DNA of 51,732 nucleotides from an uncultured Pirellulaceae bacterium (GCA_938036435.1 CALHPU010000080.1:1-51732), one strand, 5' to 3'; numbered from the stretch's first letter, positions 30,031 to 39,563 are shown. Program-made: numbers and translations. Notes: generated by a model not told the origin, from the letters alone.

Positions 30031-30966
30031 CTACTTTTGCAGAGGGATTGCAATCGCCAACTCGAACGGACGATGATCACTGGTTAGTTCGTCGTCGGGG
30101 AAATCTTCGTCCCTGACAATCACGCGACAGCGCTTCTCCCATGCCTTTGCCGGTCCGGAGACGAATGCAAAATCCAGCATGCTACCCGGATAGTCATCTT
30201 TTCCGTCCGGATTTTTGGGGTCGTCATACCAGTTGGTGTCAATCCACTGTTCTGGTTTAACCCACTGCCAAACGTTGTCTTTAAGCATGTTGGCAAAAGC
30301 AGGGTTTCCTTTGTTGGTCTCAAAAACGTAGTCAAAGTTATAGTCACCCAGCGCCACAACTGGCATCAATTGAGTTCGAGCCCATTGAACCAATTGGGTC
30401 GCCTGTTCCTGTCGAACGGGCGCCTTGCCCCGCGCGAGATGGTTGTTCATCACTAAAAACTCAACCTCAGAGGCGGTGTGTTTTAAATGCACCACCAGTG
30501 GAGCTCGATAGCGATACTGGTAATTTATTTCTTTGATCTCGAAACGCGTAATCTCCTCGAATTTGGTCTGATCATAGAATATCGCCAACCTGTCGTTGAA
30601 TCCAGATTTTGAGACAACAGAGACGTAGTCTTCGCCAAGAGATGATTCGAATGTCGTAGTGGCGGTTGGAAGCACTTCCGAAAACGCGTAGATGTCATAG
30701 CGTTTCATGTCGGCCAACTGTTCGCCAATAACCGCCGGGTCGCTCCCTTCTGACTCAAGATTCCACGAAAGGAACTCCACTTTGAAAATCTGCTTAGCAT
30801 CTTTGTTTTCCGCGATCGACTCTGGGCTGTTATCCGAAATAATCGGAGGTGCCTCGGGGACTGACCTGCCACAGCTTGAAAGCATTAGCAATCCCAGCCA
30901 TGCAAACCGCAGCGAACGCCACAGGGGCGAGTGCAAGGTTTTCGATTCAGTTTTCGTGATTACCAT
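30031..30966 (-). CDS. Endonuclease/exonuclease/phosphatase-family lipoprotein
   Basis: 311 aa. The signal FAWLGLLMLSSC ends in a lipobox, so the protein is probably lipid-anchored outside the cytoplasm. The EEP fold is visible in order: EFLSWNLESEG (the metal-binding N region), YDIYAFSEVLP (catalytic Glu), FLVMNNHLARG (His in the N-H motif), MPVVALGDYNFDY (the G-D-x-N motif) and TSDHRPFELAIAI (the S-D-H motif). All key residues of the nuclease/phosphodiesterase family are present, so it should be active on DNA, RNA, lipids or phosphoinositide-like substrates; which is unknown. Its ATG overlaps the end of hemL by 7 nt (ATGGTAA), so the two are co-transcribed although no shared function is evident. 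Confidence 0.88.
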   Translation of the reverse strand: MVITKTESKTLHSPLWRSLRFAWLGLLMLSSCGRSVPEAPPIISDNSPESIAENKDAKQIFKVEFLSWNLESEGSDPAVIGEQLADMKRYDIYAFSEVLPTATTTFESSLGEDYVSVVSKSGFNDRLAIFYDQTKFEEITRFEIKEINYQYRYRAPLVVHLKHTASEVEFLVMNNHLARGKAPVRQEQATQLVQWARTQLMPVVALGDYNFDYVFETNKGNPAFANMLKDNVWQWVKPEQWIDTNWYDDPKNPDGKDDYPGSMLDFAFVSGPAKAWEKRCRVIVRDEDFPDDELTSDHRPFELAIAIPLQK

Positions 30967-32255
30967 TGCGAGAAAACCTCTTTCGCAGCCGAGATGGTAT
31001 CGTCGATGTCTTGTTCAGTATGCGAGTTAGAGATGAAGAGTGCCTCGAATTGGCTACACGGCATGTACACACCGCGTTCGATTAAGCCCCAGAAATACTT
31101 TGAGAACTTATCGGTGTCACATTTGGAGGCCGAATTCCATGACGTTACTGGATCCTTGCAAAAGAACAGCGTCATCATGCTGCCAACGCGGTTGATCGAG
31201 TGTTCGACACCCGCACTCGATGCCGCGTCGGCCAACCCGTTCTCCAGTCGCTGACTGATCTCCTCCAGCCGTTGATAGGGCGGCGTGTCACGCAGTGCCG
31301 TCAACATCGCGATCCCAGCAGCGGTCGCAATTGGGTTGCCGCTGAGCGTTCCAGCTTGAAAAACCTTGCCGGCTGGAAGCACGTGTTCCATGATGTCACG
31401 TTTACCTCCAAACGCCCCCAGTGGAAGTCCACCGCCAACTATCTTGCCTAATGTTGTAAGATCTGGCGTCACACCGAACAAAGATTGAGCTCCTCCAAGG
31501 GCAACGCGAAATCCACACATGACTTCGTCGAAAACCAATAAAGCTCCGTCATTTCGTGTGATCTCCCGCAATGATTTTAGAAATTCGGCTGTTGGTGTAA
31601 CACAGCCCATGTTGCCACAAACCGGCTCCAGAATGACTGCGGCGATCTTTCCTGCGTGTTGTTTAAACGCCTGCTCCAGTCCCTGAGGGTCATTATACTC
31701 GAGGATTAAAGTGTCCTTGCTGGTTCCTGTGGTGACACCGGGAGAATTGGGAACAGCCAACGTCGCAGCCGCGCTTCCTGCAGCTACCAATAGCGAATCG
31801 ACATGGCCGTGATAGTTGCCAGAGAATTTTACAACGAGGTCACGGCCGGTGTAGCCTCGCGCGAGTCGAATCGCGCTCATGGTTGCCTCGGTGCCCGAGT
31901 TGACCAGTCGAACCATTTCCACCGAGGGCACTGCTTCGATAATCAATTCTGCCAGTTCGTTTTCGGCGACCGTCGGAGCGCCGAAACTCGTGCCACGTTC
32001 CACTGCGGCGTGAACTGCTTCTTTGACGGGAGGGAATTGATGTCCCAAGATCATCGGCCCCCAAGACCCGATGTAATCGATGTATTGGTTGCCATCGATA
32101 TCGGTCAAATAAGCACCGTCCCCTGCTTGGAAAACGACCGGATCACCTCCCACTGCTCCAAACGCTCTGGCCGCACTGTTGACTCCGCCTGGCATCAACT
32201 GTTTCGCTCTAGCAAATTCGATCTTACTTTGTTCACGAGAAAGTACTTTTGACAC
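30960..32255 (-). CDS. hemL: Glutamate-1-semialdehyde 2,1-aminomutase
   Basis: PLP enzyme that turns glutamate-1-semialdehyde into 5-aminolevulinate, the last step of the C5 route to haem. About 431 aa, the normal length. Motifs: FARAKQLMPGGVNSAARAF at the start, NSGTEATMSAIRLARG, KFSGNYHGHVDSLLV, LLVFDEVMCGFR (PLP-binding Asp) and LGKIVGGGLPLGAFGGK, which contains the Schiff-base lysine. I chose the GTG at 32255 because AAAGGAA lies just upstream and it fits the family start. The frame is open to 32312, but that part lacks family sequence. Other haem genes are not in the window. A degenerate MITE-like repeat lies about 65 bp upstream, in the likely leader. Confidence 0.95.
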   Translation of the reverse strand: MSKVLSREQSKIEFARAKQLMPGGVNSAARAFGAVGGDPVVFQAGDGAYLTDIDGNQYIDYIGSWGPMILGHQFPPVKEAVHAAVERGTSFGAPTVAENELAELIIEAVPSVEMVRLVNSGTEATMSAIRLARGYTGRDLVVKFSGNYHGHVDSLLVAAGSAAATLAVPNSPGVTTGTSKDTLILEYNDPQGLEQAFKQHAGKIAAVILEPVCGNMGCVTPTAEFLKSLREITRNDGALLVFDEVMCGFRVALGGAQSLFGVTPDLTTLGKIVGGGLPLGAFGGKRDIMEHVLPAGKVFQAGTLSGNPIATAAGIAMLTALRDTPPYQRLEEISQRLENGLADAASSAGVEHSINRVGSMMTLFFCKDPVTSWNSASKCDTDKFSKYFWGLIERGVYMPCSQFEALFISNSHTEQDIDDTISAAKEVFSQW

Positions 32256-32317
32256 ACCGATTTCCTTTTGAGGTAGATCTGGCTGATGGGTTTTCACAAG
32301 AGGGCATTTCAAAACCC

Positions 32318-32383
32318 GTAGTGGACTTCGCCATAACCCCGTTTCGTCTTAAGGACAAAAGGAATTCTGGTGAACCCCACTGC
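32318..32383. repeat. Degenerate relative of the MITE-like hairpin
   Basis: The core of the 158-bp element is recognisable here as a GTAGTGGACTTCGCC left arm and an AATTCTGGTGAACCCCAC right arm, with several substitutions and an altered loop. Terminal inverted repeats are mostly lost, though GGCT occurs at the expected left end (32281). It is an older insertion or a related family and lies just upstream of hemL. Confidence 0.6.
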
Positions 32384-32578
32384 GAATAAGCCATGAATCT
32401 AATATCCATTAATTTCGACTTGAAACGTCTTCTAATTAGTATCCGTCATATTCTACGGGCGAAAATCGTTTTGGGTACGGCATTAGATTATCGAACGTTG
32501 CGATCGAGGGACATCGTTTGGCTGACGACCGAAATTGAATCTGGGTGACCGCCTCGGTGACCGCTTAAGTCGGCGCAC

Positions 32579-32653
32579 AAAAAAAGAGAGAAGTTCGACG
32601 AAGCCAGCTTGTTCGTGGGCTGACGACTTGCGATTCGCCGAACTTTTCTCTCT
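32579..32653 (-). terminator. Probable terminator of the 32809-33099 gene
   Basis: AGAGAGAAGTTCG (from 32586) pairs with CGAACTTTTCTCTCT (32639-32653) with a 2-nt bulge and a long loop. On the minus strand it is followed by seven T. The distance to the stop codon (about 155 nt) is longer than usual. The rest of 32384-32808 shows no gene. Confidence 0.6.
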
Positions 32654-32808
32654 ATCAGTTTCGCAGCAACCCAAGCTTAAAAGGATGTAGTACTTCGATT
32701 GGTGTGCGGGTTGAATGCCATGTTCGAGATGGCAAGCTGCAAAAAAGATATTCTGTCGTTGAATTTGAGGATGAAATACTTCCTAAATTCCTCCTGTACT
32801 TCGTTTGG

Positions 32809-33099
32809 TCAATGTTTCGTTGGAGCGACCACGGTGAGATTGTGGTTCTGGGCGATACGATCTACCAGTTTCTTCAGCATTCCGGCATCGATAAATCGCT
32901 TCTTCAATAATTCTTGGACGCTTTTAGCATGGACTGAAAACTTCTTTTCGACGGTAAGCGAAACGACGTTCAAAATCGAGACCTCAACAGGTGTCAGGTC
33001 AAGAACATGAAGCATGTCTCGGTCAATCGTGTAGTCGACAATGAATTTAATTAGTCGACCTGTTACGTCATCGTTCCATAATACCAAGGTCTTTTTCAT
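32809..33099 (-). CDS. Small protein of unknown function
   Basis: 96 aa from the ATG at 33099, which has AGGA eight bases upstream; the frame is open to 33195. The sequence is protein-like: MKKTLVLWNDDVTGRLI, then a hydrophobic alternating segment (MLHVLDLTPVEVSILNVVSL) and basic helices (VHAKSVQELLKKRFIDAGML). No domain is recognised, and there is no signal peptide or membrane helix. It has its own terminator and about 600 bp of gene-free DNA upstream, so it is a single-gene unit. Low similarity to anything I know; likely a real gene because of the start site and composition. Confidence 0.55.
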   Translation of the reverse strand: MKKTLVLWNDDVTGRLIKFIVDYTIDRDMLHVLDLTPVEVSILNVVSLTVEKKFSVHAKSVQELLKKRFIDAGMLKKLVDRIAQNHNLTVVAPTKH

Positions 33100-33692
33100 G
33101 AGTTTTTCCTGCATCAAAGTAAAGATGGGAACGCCATAAGGTGGGTGAGCGGCCGGTGAGACATCGTGTTTTGTATGCGGAAATAAAGCTTCCACAATGA
33201 TGGCCTTCGACGTTTGAACAGTCCGTTGTTTGGGGAAGCGGCTTAAGGAAAGCCAACAGTTCCTTTTGATAAAGCAATTATTTGAAGTTTACTCAGCTCG
33301 ACAAGCTCGATTTGTCGAAATCCAGCAAAGATCTTTCGTCAATCAATTGAGTGAGATAGCGCCCCGCATGGGGCAGTTTAAAGGGGGTGCGGCTCGCATT
33401 GCTGAAACATTGAGGTAAGCAGAACCAATTAAACTGATTCATATGTCGATTAGGCCACATTTGGGTTTTTGGGGATGCGGGGTCGAACATATCGCCGACG
33501 TGAGGGTTGAATCAGTATCAAGGGAAGACCGTCTTAAGAGGATACTGCATAACCGACCTCAATTTAACGCCAAATAAGCGTGCCTAAGGGCGAAATGTCG
33601 CGACTCGGGATGGCTTTGCAAACACTTTTGAGGCGACTAGAATCTGTAGCTCGCAATATCGCGACACGTCCGTGGAACCCTTGGAAAACCAA
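33100..33692. other. Divergent intergenic region
   Basis: About 590 bp before the alpha-oxoamine synthase. A plus-strand frame at 33230-33418 gives a basic, helix-like 62-residue peptide, but it starts with TTG and has no ribosome binding site, so I do not call it. GCCCCGCATGGGGC at about 33361-33374 forms a short hairpin. No repeat was recognised. Confidence 0.4.
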
Positions 33693-34955
33693 ATGGCCGA
33701 CCTTTACGACAAATGCGACAAATTCTGGGACCGGATAGCAAAGCTCACCGGTGAGCATTTTGAAGACGGTGTTGCCACGTTTTTCCGAGAGTTGCCCGTC
33801 GTCAACTGTTTGCCAGAGGTTGTCTTTAAGGGTGAGACCTACCTCCAGGTTGCGACAAACGATTACTTGGGTTTGGCGACGCATCCGGACGTCATCAAAG
33901 CCGCCACAGAGATTGTCGAAACATCTGGGGTCGGAACGCCCCTTGGGGCGCGTCCACTGACGGGCAATACGTCGATGCACTTAGAACTCGAATCCAAGCT
34001 GGCCGCTTACCGCCGGACTGAAGGAGCGCTAGTGTTCAATTTGGGCCTAGGTGCGATGACGGGCACCGTAGCCTGCATGGTTGAGCGTGGTGAAAAAGTG
34101 TTCGTCGATAAATACGCTCATGGCTGCATCTCTGATGGGGCCAAATTGTGCAAGGGCGAGGCGTACTGGTTTGGGCATAACGATCTCGAAGAACTAGAAG
34201 ACCAGCTAAAAAAGTGTCCGTTGGACCAACCCAAAATGATTGCGGTCGACGGCGTCTATGGCATGACCGGAGATCTCGCACCTTTAGACAAATTGGTAGA
34301 ACTAAAGAAAAAATACAAAGCGCGTTTGTTTGTTGACGATGCCCATGGAACAGGGATCCTTGGGGAGAACGGGCGCGGCACTCCTGAGTTCTTTGGCGTG
34401 GAAGAAGAAGTTGATTTACATGGAGGCACGTTCGCCAAGTCGTTCGGGACCTTTGGCGGTTACCTTTGTGGCCCGCAGAAAGTATTGGACTACATCAAAT
34501 ACGTTTCTCCGGGATTTGTTCTGACTAAGGCGTTACCGGGTTGTATTACCAATGCAACGATCAAGTCGCTTGAACTCATGCAAGCAATGCCCGAACGTCG
34601 GATCCAGCTTTGGAAAAATTTGACTGTATTGCGCGAGGGCCTAATTGCCGCTGGTTTTGAGATTGGAAATCCGCAAGGCGCGGTAACATCAATTTTCACC
34701 CGTGGGATGACGGCTCTAGCGGCTGTCAAATCTCTAGAACGTGATCATAAAATCATCGTCAACAATGTGATGTACCCTGCGGTACCCTATGGAACATCCA
34801 TTATTCGCATAACCGCAAGCGCTCTTCACACTACCGAACAGATGCAGCGTTTAGTGGATGCCATCGTCGAGGTGTCCCAGCAGATTCCTTTGCACGAAAG
34901 CAACAACGCGGCGGCGCAAAAGGCGACCAGCCCTATGCTCAACCCGCAAGCGTAG
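33693..34955 (+). CDS. Alpha-oxoamine synthase (serine palmitoyltransferase/KBL/BioF family)
   Basis: 420 aa from ATG 33693 (a GTG at 33672 is the alternative). PLP enzyme joining an amino acid to an acyl-CoA with loss of CO2. Family segments: YLQVATNDYLGLATHPDV, GTPLGARPLTGNTSMHLELE, VFVDKYAHGCISDGAKL (conserved His stacking on PLP), VDGVYGMTGDLAPL, LFVDDAHGTGILGENGRG (the D-x-A-H motif) and GGTFAKSFGTFGGY with the Schiff-base Lys. The family cannot be split by eye into 8-amino-7-oxononanoate synthase, 2-amino-3-ketobutyrate ligase or serine palmitoyltransferase. No biotin or threonine genes lie near it. The GNAT-type gene 87 nt downstream makes a sphingolipid role attractive. The N-terminal 45 residues are an extra segment. 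Confidence 0.85.
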   Translation: MADLYDKCDKFWDRIAKLTGEHFEDGVATFFRELPVVNCLPEVVFKGETYLQVATNDYLGLATHPDVIKAATEIVETSGVGTPLGARPLTGNTSMHLELESKLAAYRRTEGALVFNLGLGAMTGTVACMVERGEKVFVDKYAHGCISDGAKLCKGEAYWFGHNDLEELEDQLKKCPLDQPKMIAVDGVYGMTGDLAPLDKLVELKKKYKARLFVDDAHGTGILGENGRGTPEFFGVEEEVDLHGGTFAKSFGTFGGYLCGPQKVLDYIKYVSPGFVLTKALPGCITNATIKSLELMQAMPERRIQLWKNLTVLREGLIAAGFEIGNPQGAVTSIFTRGMTALAAVKSLERDHKIIVNNVMYPAVPYGTSIIRITASALHTTEQMQRLVDAIVEVSQQIPLHESNNAAAQKATSPMLNPQA

Positions 34956-35042
34956 CCGACGCGGCGCCAGATTAGTTCCGACAGCCGGCCGGGATTGGCA
35001 AGTTTCCTCACGTTAATTCCTCAATGATCCTTACCCAATGCC

Positions 35043-36185
35043 ATGACCGAGTCTGAACGCTCACTTCTGGTTCGGCTTGTGGAAACGCCTGCTGATGAGG
35101 ATGCTTTCTTCGCGTTTAAATCGTGGCTGTATAGGAACGATCCTGCCGCCGTCGAGCCTCTGCGATCCATGTCGCGTGGTATGCTGGACGTCCAAAACAA
35201 CGCATTTTTTGAACATGCAACTCGTTCACAATGGGTGTGTTTTGAGAACGATCAATGTGTCGGGCGAATTGTTGCAATCATCGATGATCTTCACAATCAG
35301 CATTACAACGACGATGTTGGTTTCTTTGGATTCTTCGAGTGCATTGACGATGTGGAAGTTGCAAAGCGGTTGATTGAGACAGCCCAAGATTGGCTTGCTG
35401 AACGAGGAAAGGCCTCGATGCGTGGCCCCGTCAGTCCTTCAATGAAGGGAGAATTCGGTGTTGTCGTCGAGGGGAATGAGCGTCGTCCCACCGTGATGAT
35501 GAACCACTCCTTCAAATATTACGACGATCTATTGAAGGCTTGTGGTTTTCAAGTGGCGAAATCTTTTTACGCTTTTGAGATCCAATCCGACGACAGCGTC
35601 CACGAACAGAAGTATGCGAAACTCGCCAAGTTTGAAGCGCGCGTGAAGAAACGGTTCCCTGATCTCGAAATCAAACAAGCGACCAAAGCGACTTTTGATA
35701 GCTCGGTGCGAGAGGTGAATCAGCTTGCCAACGAGGTACGCAGTGAGGGATGGGGCTTTGTCCCGATGACCGCAGGCGAAGTCGATACAATGATTCGAAA
35801 CATCAGGTCCGTCATTCGCTACGACATGTTTTACATGGCCCGGTACGGGGGCAAATTGGTGGGCTTCATCATCACCATTCCCGATATCAACTGGGCGCTG
35901 CAAAAGACGGTTTTTAAGAATGACTTTCTGCGGAAATTGGAATTGCTGTTTTGGCTTCGCTTCATCCCAAGAGGACGCGTCATCGCATTAGGAGTTGACC
36001 CGTCGTTTCGCAACAAGGGAATCGCCATGCTGCTGATCAATCGTCTGGTCAACACACGCCACGCTTACAAAGAGTGGGAGTTCTCTTGGGTGGTCGAGGA
36101 CAATGTGAAATCTCTGCGTGCGATCGAGCGCAGCGTCGATTTGAGCCGCTGCCGGACGCTCCAGATGTATGAAAAGACGATCTGA
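35043..36185 (+). CDS. GNAT-fold acyltransferase family protein (YghO-like)
   Basis: 380 aa, cytoplasmic. The C-terminal part has the acyl-CoA-binding GNAT pattern IALGVDPSFRNKGIAMLLINRL, followed by SWVVEDNVKSLRAIER, typical of the last GNAT strand and helix. The N-terminal half (CVGRIVAIIDDLHNQHYNDDVGFFGFFECIDD, then MRGPVSPSMKGEFGVVVEG) looks like a second, partial GNAT repeat, giving the long two-domain form seen in YghO-like proteins. Such proteins have been tied to ceramide N-acylation in bacteria. It lies 87 nt after the alpha-oxoamine synthase in the same direction, so the two may make a ceramide-type lipid; that link is inference. It is convergent with apt. Confidence 0.75.
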   Translation: MTESERSLLVRLVETPADEDAFFAFKSWLYRNDPAAVEPLRSMSRGMLDVQNNAFFEHATRSQWVCFENDQCVGRIVAIIDDLHNQHYNDDVGFFGFFECIDDVEVAKRLIETAQDWLAERGKASMRGPVSPSMKGEFGVVVEGNERRPTVMMNHSFKYYDDLLKACGFQVAKSFYAFEIQSDDSVHEQKYAKLAKFEARVKKRFPDLEIKQATKATFDSSVREVNQLANEVRSEGWGFVPMTAGEVDTMIRNIRSVIRYDMFYMARYGGKLVGFIITIPDINWALQKTVFKNDFLRKLELLFWLRFIPRGRVIALGVDPSFRNKGIAMLLINRLVNTRHAYKEWEFSWVVEDNVKSLRAIERSVDLSRCRTLQMYEKTI

Positions 36186-36219
36186 AGCTACCGAAGTTCA
36201 GTCTGCCTTTCTCCGGTGA

Positions 36220-36750
36220 TCAGTCGTAATTCAGCACGCTGATGGTCGGGTACTTGGCAAGTTTCTCTTTTCCGTCAAGGAATCCAAGTTCGATCAAGAA
36301 GAGGCAGGCTGCGACTTCAGCTCCGCAGTCTTCGATCATCTTGCAGCAGGCTTCCACCGTGCCGCCGGTGGCAAGCAGGTCATCGACGACTAAAACCTTC
36401 TGCCCGGCTGCAACGGCATCAGTATGCATCTCCAGCGTGTCCGACCCGTACTCCAGTTCGTAGCTGTAAGTGTGCTTCTTGTAAGGGAGTTTTCCCGGCT
36501 TGCGAATTGGCACCATACCGACATCCAATTTCAATGCCAGCGGAACGGCGAAAAGGAAACCACGCGCTTCAGCCGCCGCTATTACATCAATTTCGAGATC
36601 GGCAACACTTGCAGCCATCGCATCGATCGCCATGCCGAGCGCCTTGGGATCAGCCAGCAGTGGAGTAATATCCTTAAACGTAATGCCCGGTTTGGGAAAA
36701 TCGGCAACATCACGAATGAAACTCTCAATACCCTGATTACTCTCTGCCAT
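36220..36750 (-). CDS. apt: Adenine phosphoribosyltransferase
   Basis: Purine salvage enzyme making AMP from adenine and PRPP in the cytoplasm. 176 aa from ATG 36750, which has GGAG upstream; a GTG at 36765 would add 5 residues. Signatures: FIRDVADFPKPGITFKDITPLL at the N-terminus (typical of Apt), AAAEARGFLFAVPLA, MVPIRKPGKLPYKKH, and the PRPP-binding loop VLVVDDLLATGGTVEA. Length and order fit the family exactly. Its stop is 34 nt from the end of the GNAT gene and it has its own divergent promoter region shared with the ThuA gene. Confidence 0.97.
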   Translation of the reverse strand: MAESNQGIESFIRDVADFPKPGITFKDITPLLADPKALGMAIDAMAASVADLEIDVIAAAEARGFLFAVPLALKLDVGMVPIRKPGKLPYKKHTYSYELEYGSDTLEMHTDAVAAGQKVLVVDDLLATGGTVEACCKMIEDCGAEVAACLFLIELGFLDGKEKLAKYPTISVLNYD

Positions 36751-36940
36751 CGATGGCTGCTCCACAATAGAATGGTCATTAGTTTGTCGCGATAGTTATA
36801 CCCGATAAGGCGTTTGTTTAAACGAGGGCGTCGATTTAAGGGGAATTCGCCGGAAATACGATTAACATGAACGAACTGGCTTGCTTCCGCACCAAGTTCT
36901 TCTTTCAAGATAAATCCTCCTCAAAAGAAAAAGGAAACCG

Positions 36941-38035
36941 ATGGTCCGTTTCAGGCAACTCTTTACCCACCTGCGTGCTTGGTTTGCCATAACGTCGATC
37001 ATGACGTTAGTTAACGGTGGCCCGGCGATCGCTCAAGAACCGTCGATCGAGAACGCATCCGCTGCGGTACAACCGGCAATACTGTGGTGCCAGTATGTTG
37101 GTACTCAGGGGCCCGGCGTTGGGAAACATATTGTTTTGATTTCTGGCGATGAAGAATACCGCAGCGAAGAAACAATGCCGATGCTCGGACAGCTTCTGGC
37201 CAAACGATACGGTTTCAAATGCACTGTGCTCTTTGCGATTGACCCAGATTCTGGAGAGATCAACCCAGACAACCAGAACAATATTCCTGGCATTGAAATG
37301 CTGGACAACGCTGATTTGGTGATCCTCGGTCTCAGATACCGGCAGCTTCCGGACGATCAGATGAAGCACTTTGTTGACTACGTAGATTCCTATAAACCGA
37401 TCGTTGCCTACCGAACGTCAACTCATGCGTTTGCCTACGACAAAGACAGCACGAGCCCCTACAAAAAATATGGAAACAGGCAGAAAGAGCCTTGGAAGGG
37501 TGGCTTTGGGCAAAAATATTTGGGCGACACGTGGATTGCGCATCATGGTCACCATGCTGTGGAAAGTACTTTGGCGGTTCACGAGAAATCTAACGCTGCC
37601 CATCCTGTGCTCAAAGGGGTTGATACAATTTGGGGCCCAACGGACGTCTATGCGATTAAGCACTTACCCGATTCGGCGACCGTATTGATGCGAGGAACCG
37701 TGCTTGCTGGCATGAACCCGGATGACAAACCCGTCGCGGGCCAGAAGAACGATCCTATGATGCCGGTGGCGTGGACGATGGTCCAAGAGTCGCCCAATGG
37801 AGCACAGCGTCGCGTTTTTTGTACCACAATGGGAGCGGCAACGGACTTTGTGGACGAAGATCTACGTCGTCTAGTAGTCAACGCAAGCTTTTGGTGTTTG
37901 CAGATGGAAGGACAGATTTCCAATAAGGCGAACGTTGATTTTGTTTCCGCGTTCAATCCCACCGATTTCGGCTTTCATGGCTTCAGAAAAGGTGTAAAAC
38001 CTTCCGACCATCAGGTAGATATCTCGGATCAGTAG
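36941..38035 (+). CDS. Secreted ThuA-domain protein
   Basis: 364 aa. A signal peptide ([20 protein letters not shown]) is followed by a ThuA-like glutamine-amidotransferase fold: [21 protein letters not shown], then [48 protein letters not shown], and [11 protein letters not shown] with [17 protein letters not shown]. ThuA proteins are linked to trehalose or other sugar use in some bacteria, and planctomycetes carry many exported versions, usually of unknown substrate. AAAAGGAAACCG before the ATG is a good ribosome binding site. rlmN starts one base after its stop, so both share a transcript. Confidence 0.87.
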   Translation: MVRFRQLFTHLRAWFAITSIMTLVNGGPAIAQEPSIENASAAVQPAILWCQYVGTQGPGVGKHIVLISGDEEYRSEETMPMLGQLLAKRYGFKCTVLFAIDPDSGEINPDNQNNIPGIEMLDNADLVILGLRYRQLPDDQMKHFVDYVDSYKPIVAYRTSTHAFAYDKDSTSPYKKYGNRQKEPWKGGFGQKYLGDTWIAHHGHHAVESTLAVHEKSNAAHPVLKGVDTIWGPTDVYAIKHLPDSATVLMRGTVLAGMNPDDKPVAGQKNDPMMPVAWTMVQESPNGAQRRVFCTTMGAATDFVDEDLRRLVVNASFWCLQMEGQISNKANVDFVSAFNPTDFGFHGFRKGVKPSDHQVDISDQ

Positions 38036-38036
38036 C

Positions 38037-39218
38037 ATGTCACAACCCAACCTCATTTCACTCGTCGGACAGAACCGGGAGCAACTTGCTGTGTCCTTGG
38101 CTTCGATTGGAGTCAGTGAGTCACAGGTTCGCATGCGGGTAAACCAGTTGTACCATTGGATTTATGAGCGCGGCGTCAGTGAATTTGACGCCATGTTGAA
38201 TCTCAGCAAGTCCCTGCGTGCGGATCTGAACGCGAAATTTACGTTAGGTCGACCCGAGATCGTCGAGGAACAGGTTTCGGTAGACGGGACGCGTAAGTGG
38301 TTGTTTCGGTTTACGCGATCTGATGGAACCGCGGGCCAACCGGTTGACGTGGAGACCGTTTACATACCAGAACCTGAGCGCGGCACGTTATGTGTTTCCA
38401 GTCAGGTCGGATGCTCCTTAACGTGCACGTTTTGCCATACAGGCACTCAGAAGATGGTCCGCAACCTCACCTCCAGCGAGATCTTATCTCAGGTCTTGGC
38501 CGCGCGTGATCGGTTGGCGGATCATCCTGACAGCGCAATTGACCCGGAGATCATCGCACCACACAGCGGCCGAAAGGTGTCCAATATTGTCATGATGGGC
38601 ATGGGGGAACCTCTGCTGAATTTTGACAATGTCAAAAACGCACTTTTGATCGCGCTGGACGATACTGCTATGGGGTTCTCCCGTCGGCGAGTAACACTTT
38701 CGACCTCCGGCGTTGTCCCTGCCATTGGTAAGACAGCGCGCGAAATTCGCTGCATGTTGGCAATTTCTCTACACGCGGTGGATGATGAACTACGCAATGA
38801 ATTGGTACCGATTAACCGAAAATATCCTCTCAAAAAGCTACTGGAGGCTTGTCGTGAATATCCAGAGATTGCCAATTGTCGCAGGATAACATTCGAATAC
38901 GTGATGCTCAAAGACGTCAACGACTCGTTGGAGGAGGCGGAAGAGTTGGTAAGGTTACTGCAAGGAATTCCGGCGAAAGTCAACCTGATTCCGTTCAATC
39001 CGTGGCCCGGATCACAGTATGAATGTTCTTCCAAGAAGCAAATTAATCGGTTTGCGAATTATCTGATCGACCGCGGGTTTGAATCACCGGTCCGCACGCC
39101 GCGCGGAAGAGACATCTTTGCGGCATGCGGTCAGCTAAAGTCTGCGTCGGAAAAACCGAGCAAAGCGTCTCTTCGAGACGGCAGTGGTGAAGGTCATGGC
39201 GTTGTCGAATTAGGTTGA
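38037..39218 (+). CDS. rlmN: 23S rRNA (adenine-C2)-methyltransferase RlmN
   Basis: Radical-SAM methyltransferase that methylates A2503 of 23S rRNA and, in many bacteria, A37 of some tRNAs. 393 aa. The iron-sulfur motif C-x3-C-x2-C is present in [25 protein letters not shown] is the SAM-binding GxGEP, and [10 protein letters not shown] near the C-terminus holds the methyl-carrying cysteine. [15 protein letters not shown] is also typical. The final 25 residues after GQL ([21 protein letters not shown]) are an unusual Ser/Gly extension. It starts one base after the ThuA gene stop. Identification is certain; the pairing with ThuA looks accidental. Confidence 0.97.
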   Translation: MSQPNLISLVGQNREQLAVSLASIGVSESQVRMRVNQLYHWIYERGVSEFDAMLNLSKSLRADLNAKFTLGRPEIVEEQVSVDGTRKWLFRFTRSDGTAGQPVDVETVYIPEPERGTLCVSSQVGCSLTCTFCHTGTQKMVRNLTSSEILSQVLAARDRLADHPDSAIDPEIIAPHSGRKVSNIVMMGMGEPLLNFDNVKNALLIALDDTAMGFSRRRVTLSTSGVVPAIGKTAREIRCMLAISLHAVDDELRNELVPINRKYPLKKLLEACREYPEIANCRRITFEYVMLKDVNDSLEEAEELVRLLQGIPAKVNLIPFNPWPGSQYECSSKKQINRFANYLIDRGFESPVRTPRGRDIFAACGQLKSASEKPSKASLRDGSGEGHGVVELG

Positions 39219-39389
39219 TTCGACAACCTCAGCGAGTCCAATGACACTCATTTTTAAATTCCACCTCGCACTTGAACCTTTTTACAGGATCGCTTTGGCT
39301 TGGCCGATCTCCCAAAAGATTGGAGACCCTGATCGTTGGCGATCCAAAGTCTTGCGAATTTGGCTGTACGAAATCGGTGACAAAGGCCT

Positions 39390-39563
39390 AAATTAGAGGT
39401 TCTTCCCAGAACTTAGTGGCACGAAGTTATTGTTGAATTAGCCATTTCAAATGGATGTAGTGGGATTCGCCAGAATTCCTTTAAGAAGAGCCGGTTGGAA
39501 TTCTGGCGAATCCCACTACGATTTCCAAGGCAGCCATTAAAATCCTGGAAGAGCCAAATTAGA
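39390..39563 (-). mobile_element. MITE-like 158-bp element, copy B, with 8-bp target duplication
   Basis: The element proper is 39398-39555 and is the inverse complement of copy A with about 4 differences. It is bounded on both sides by the same 8 bases AAATTAGA (39390-39397 and 39556-39563), a perfect target-site duplication. The inner perfect palindrome is 39457-39479 against 39497-39519. Intact ends plus the duplication suggest fairly recent movement. It lies in the 395-bp gap between rlmN and a convergent gene, which holds nothing else I can name. Confidence 0.85.

Noticed and set aside
33230..33418. 62-codon plus-strand frame with helix-like composition
   Set aside because: TTG start, no ribosome binding site and no recognisable family; kept only as a note in the intergenic entry.
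36838..36857. Possible fourth MITE copy (GGGAATTCGCCGG)
   Set aside because: Only about a dozen bases resemble the arm, with no second arm or ends; chance is sufficient.
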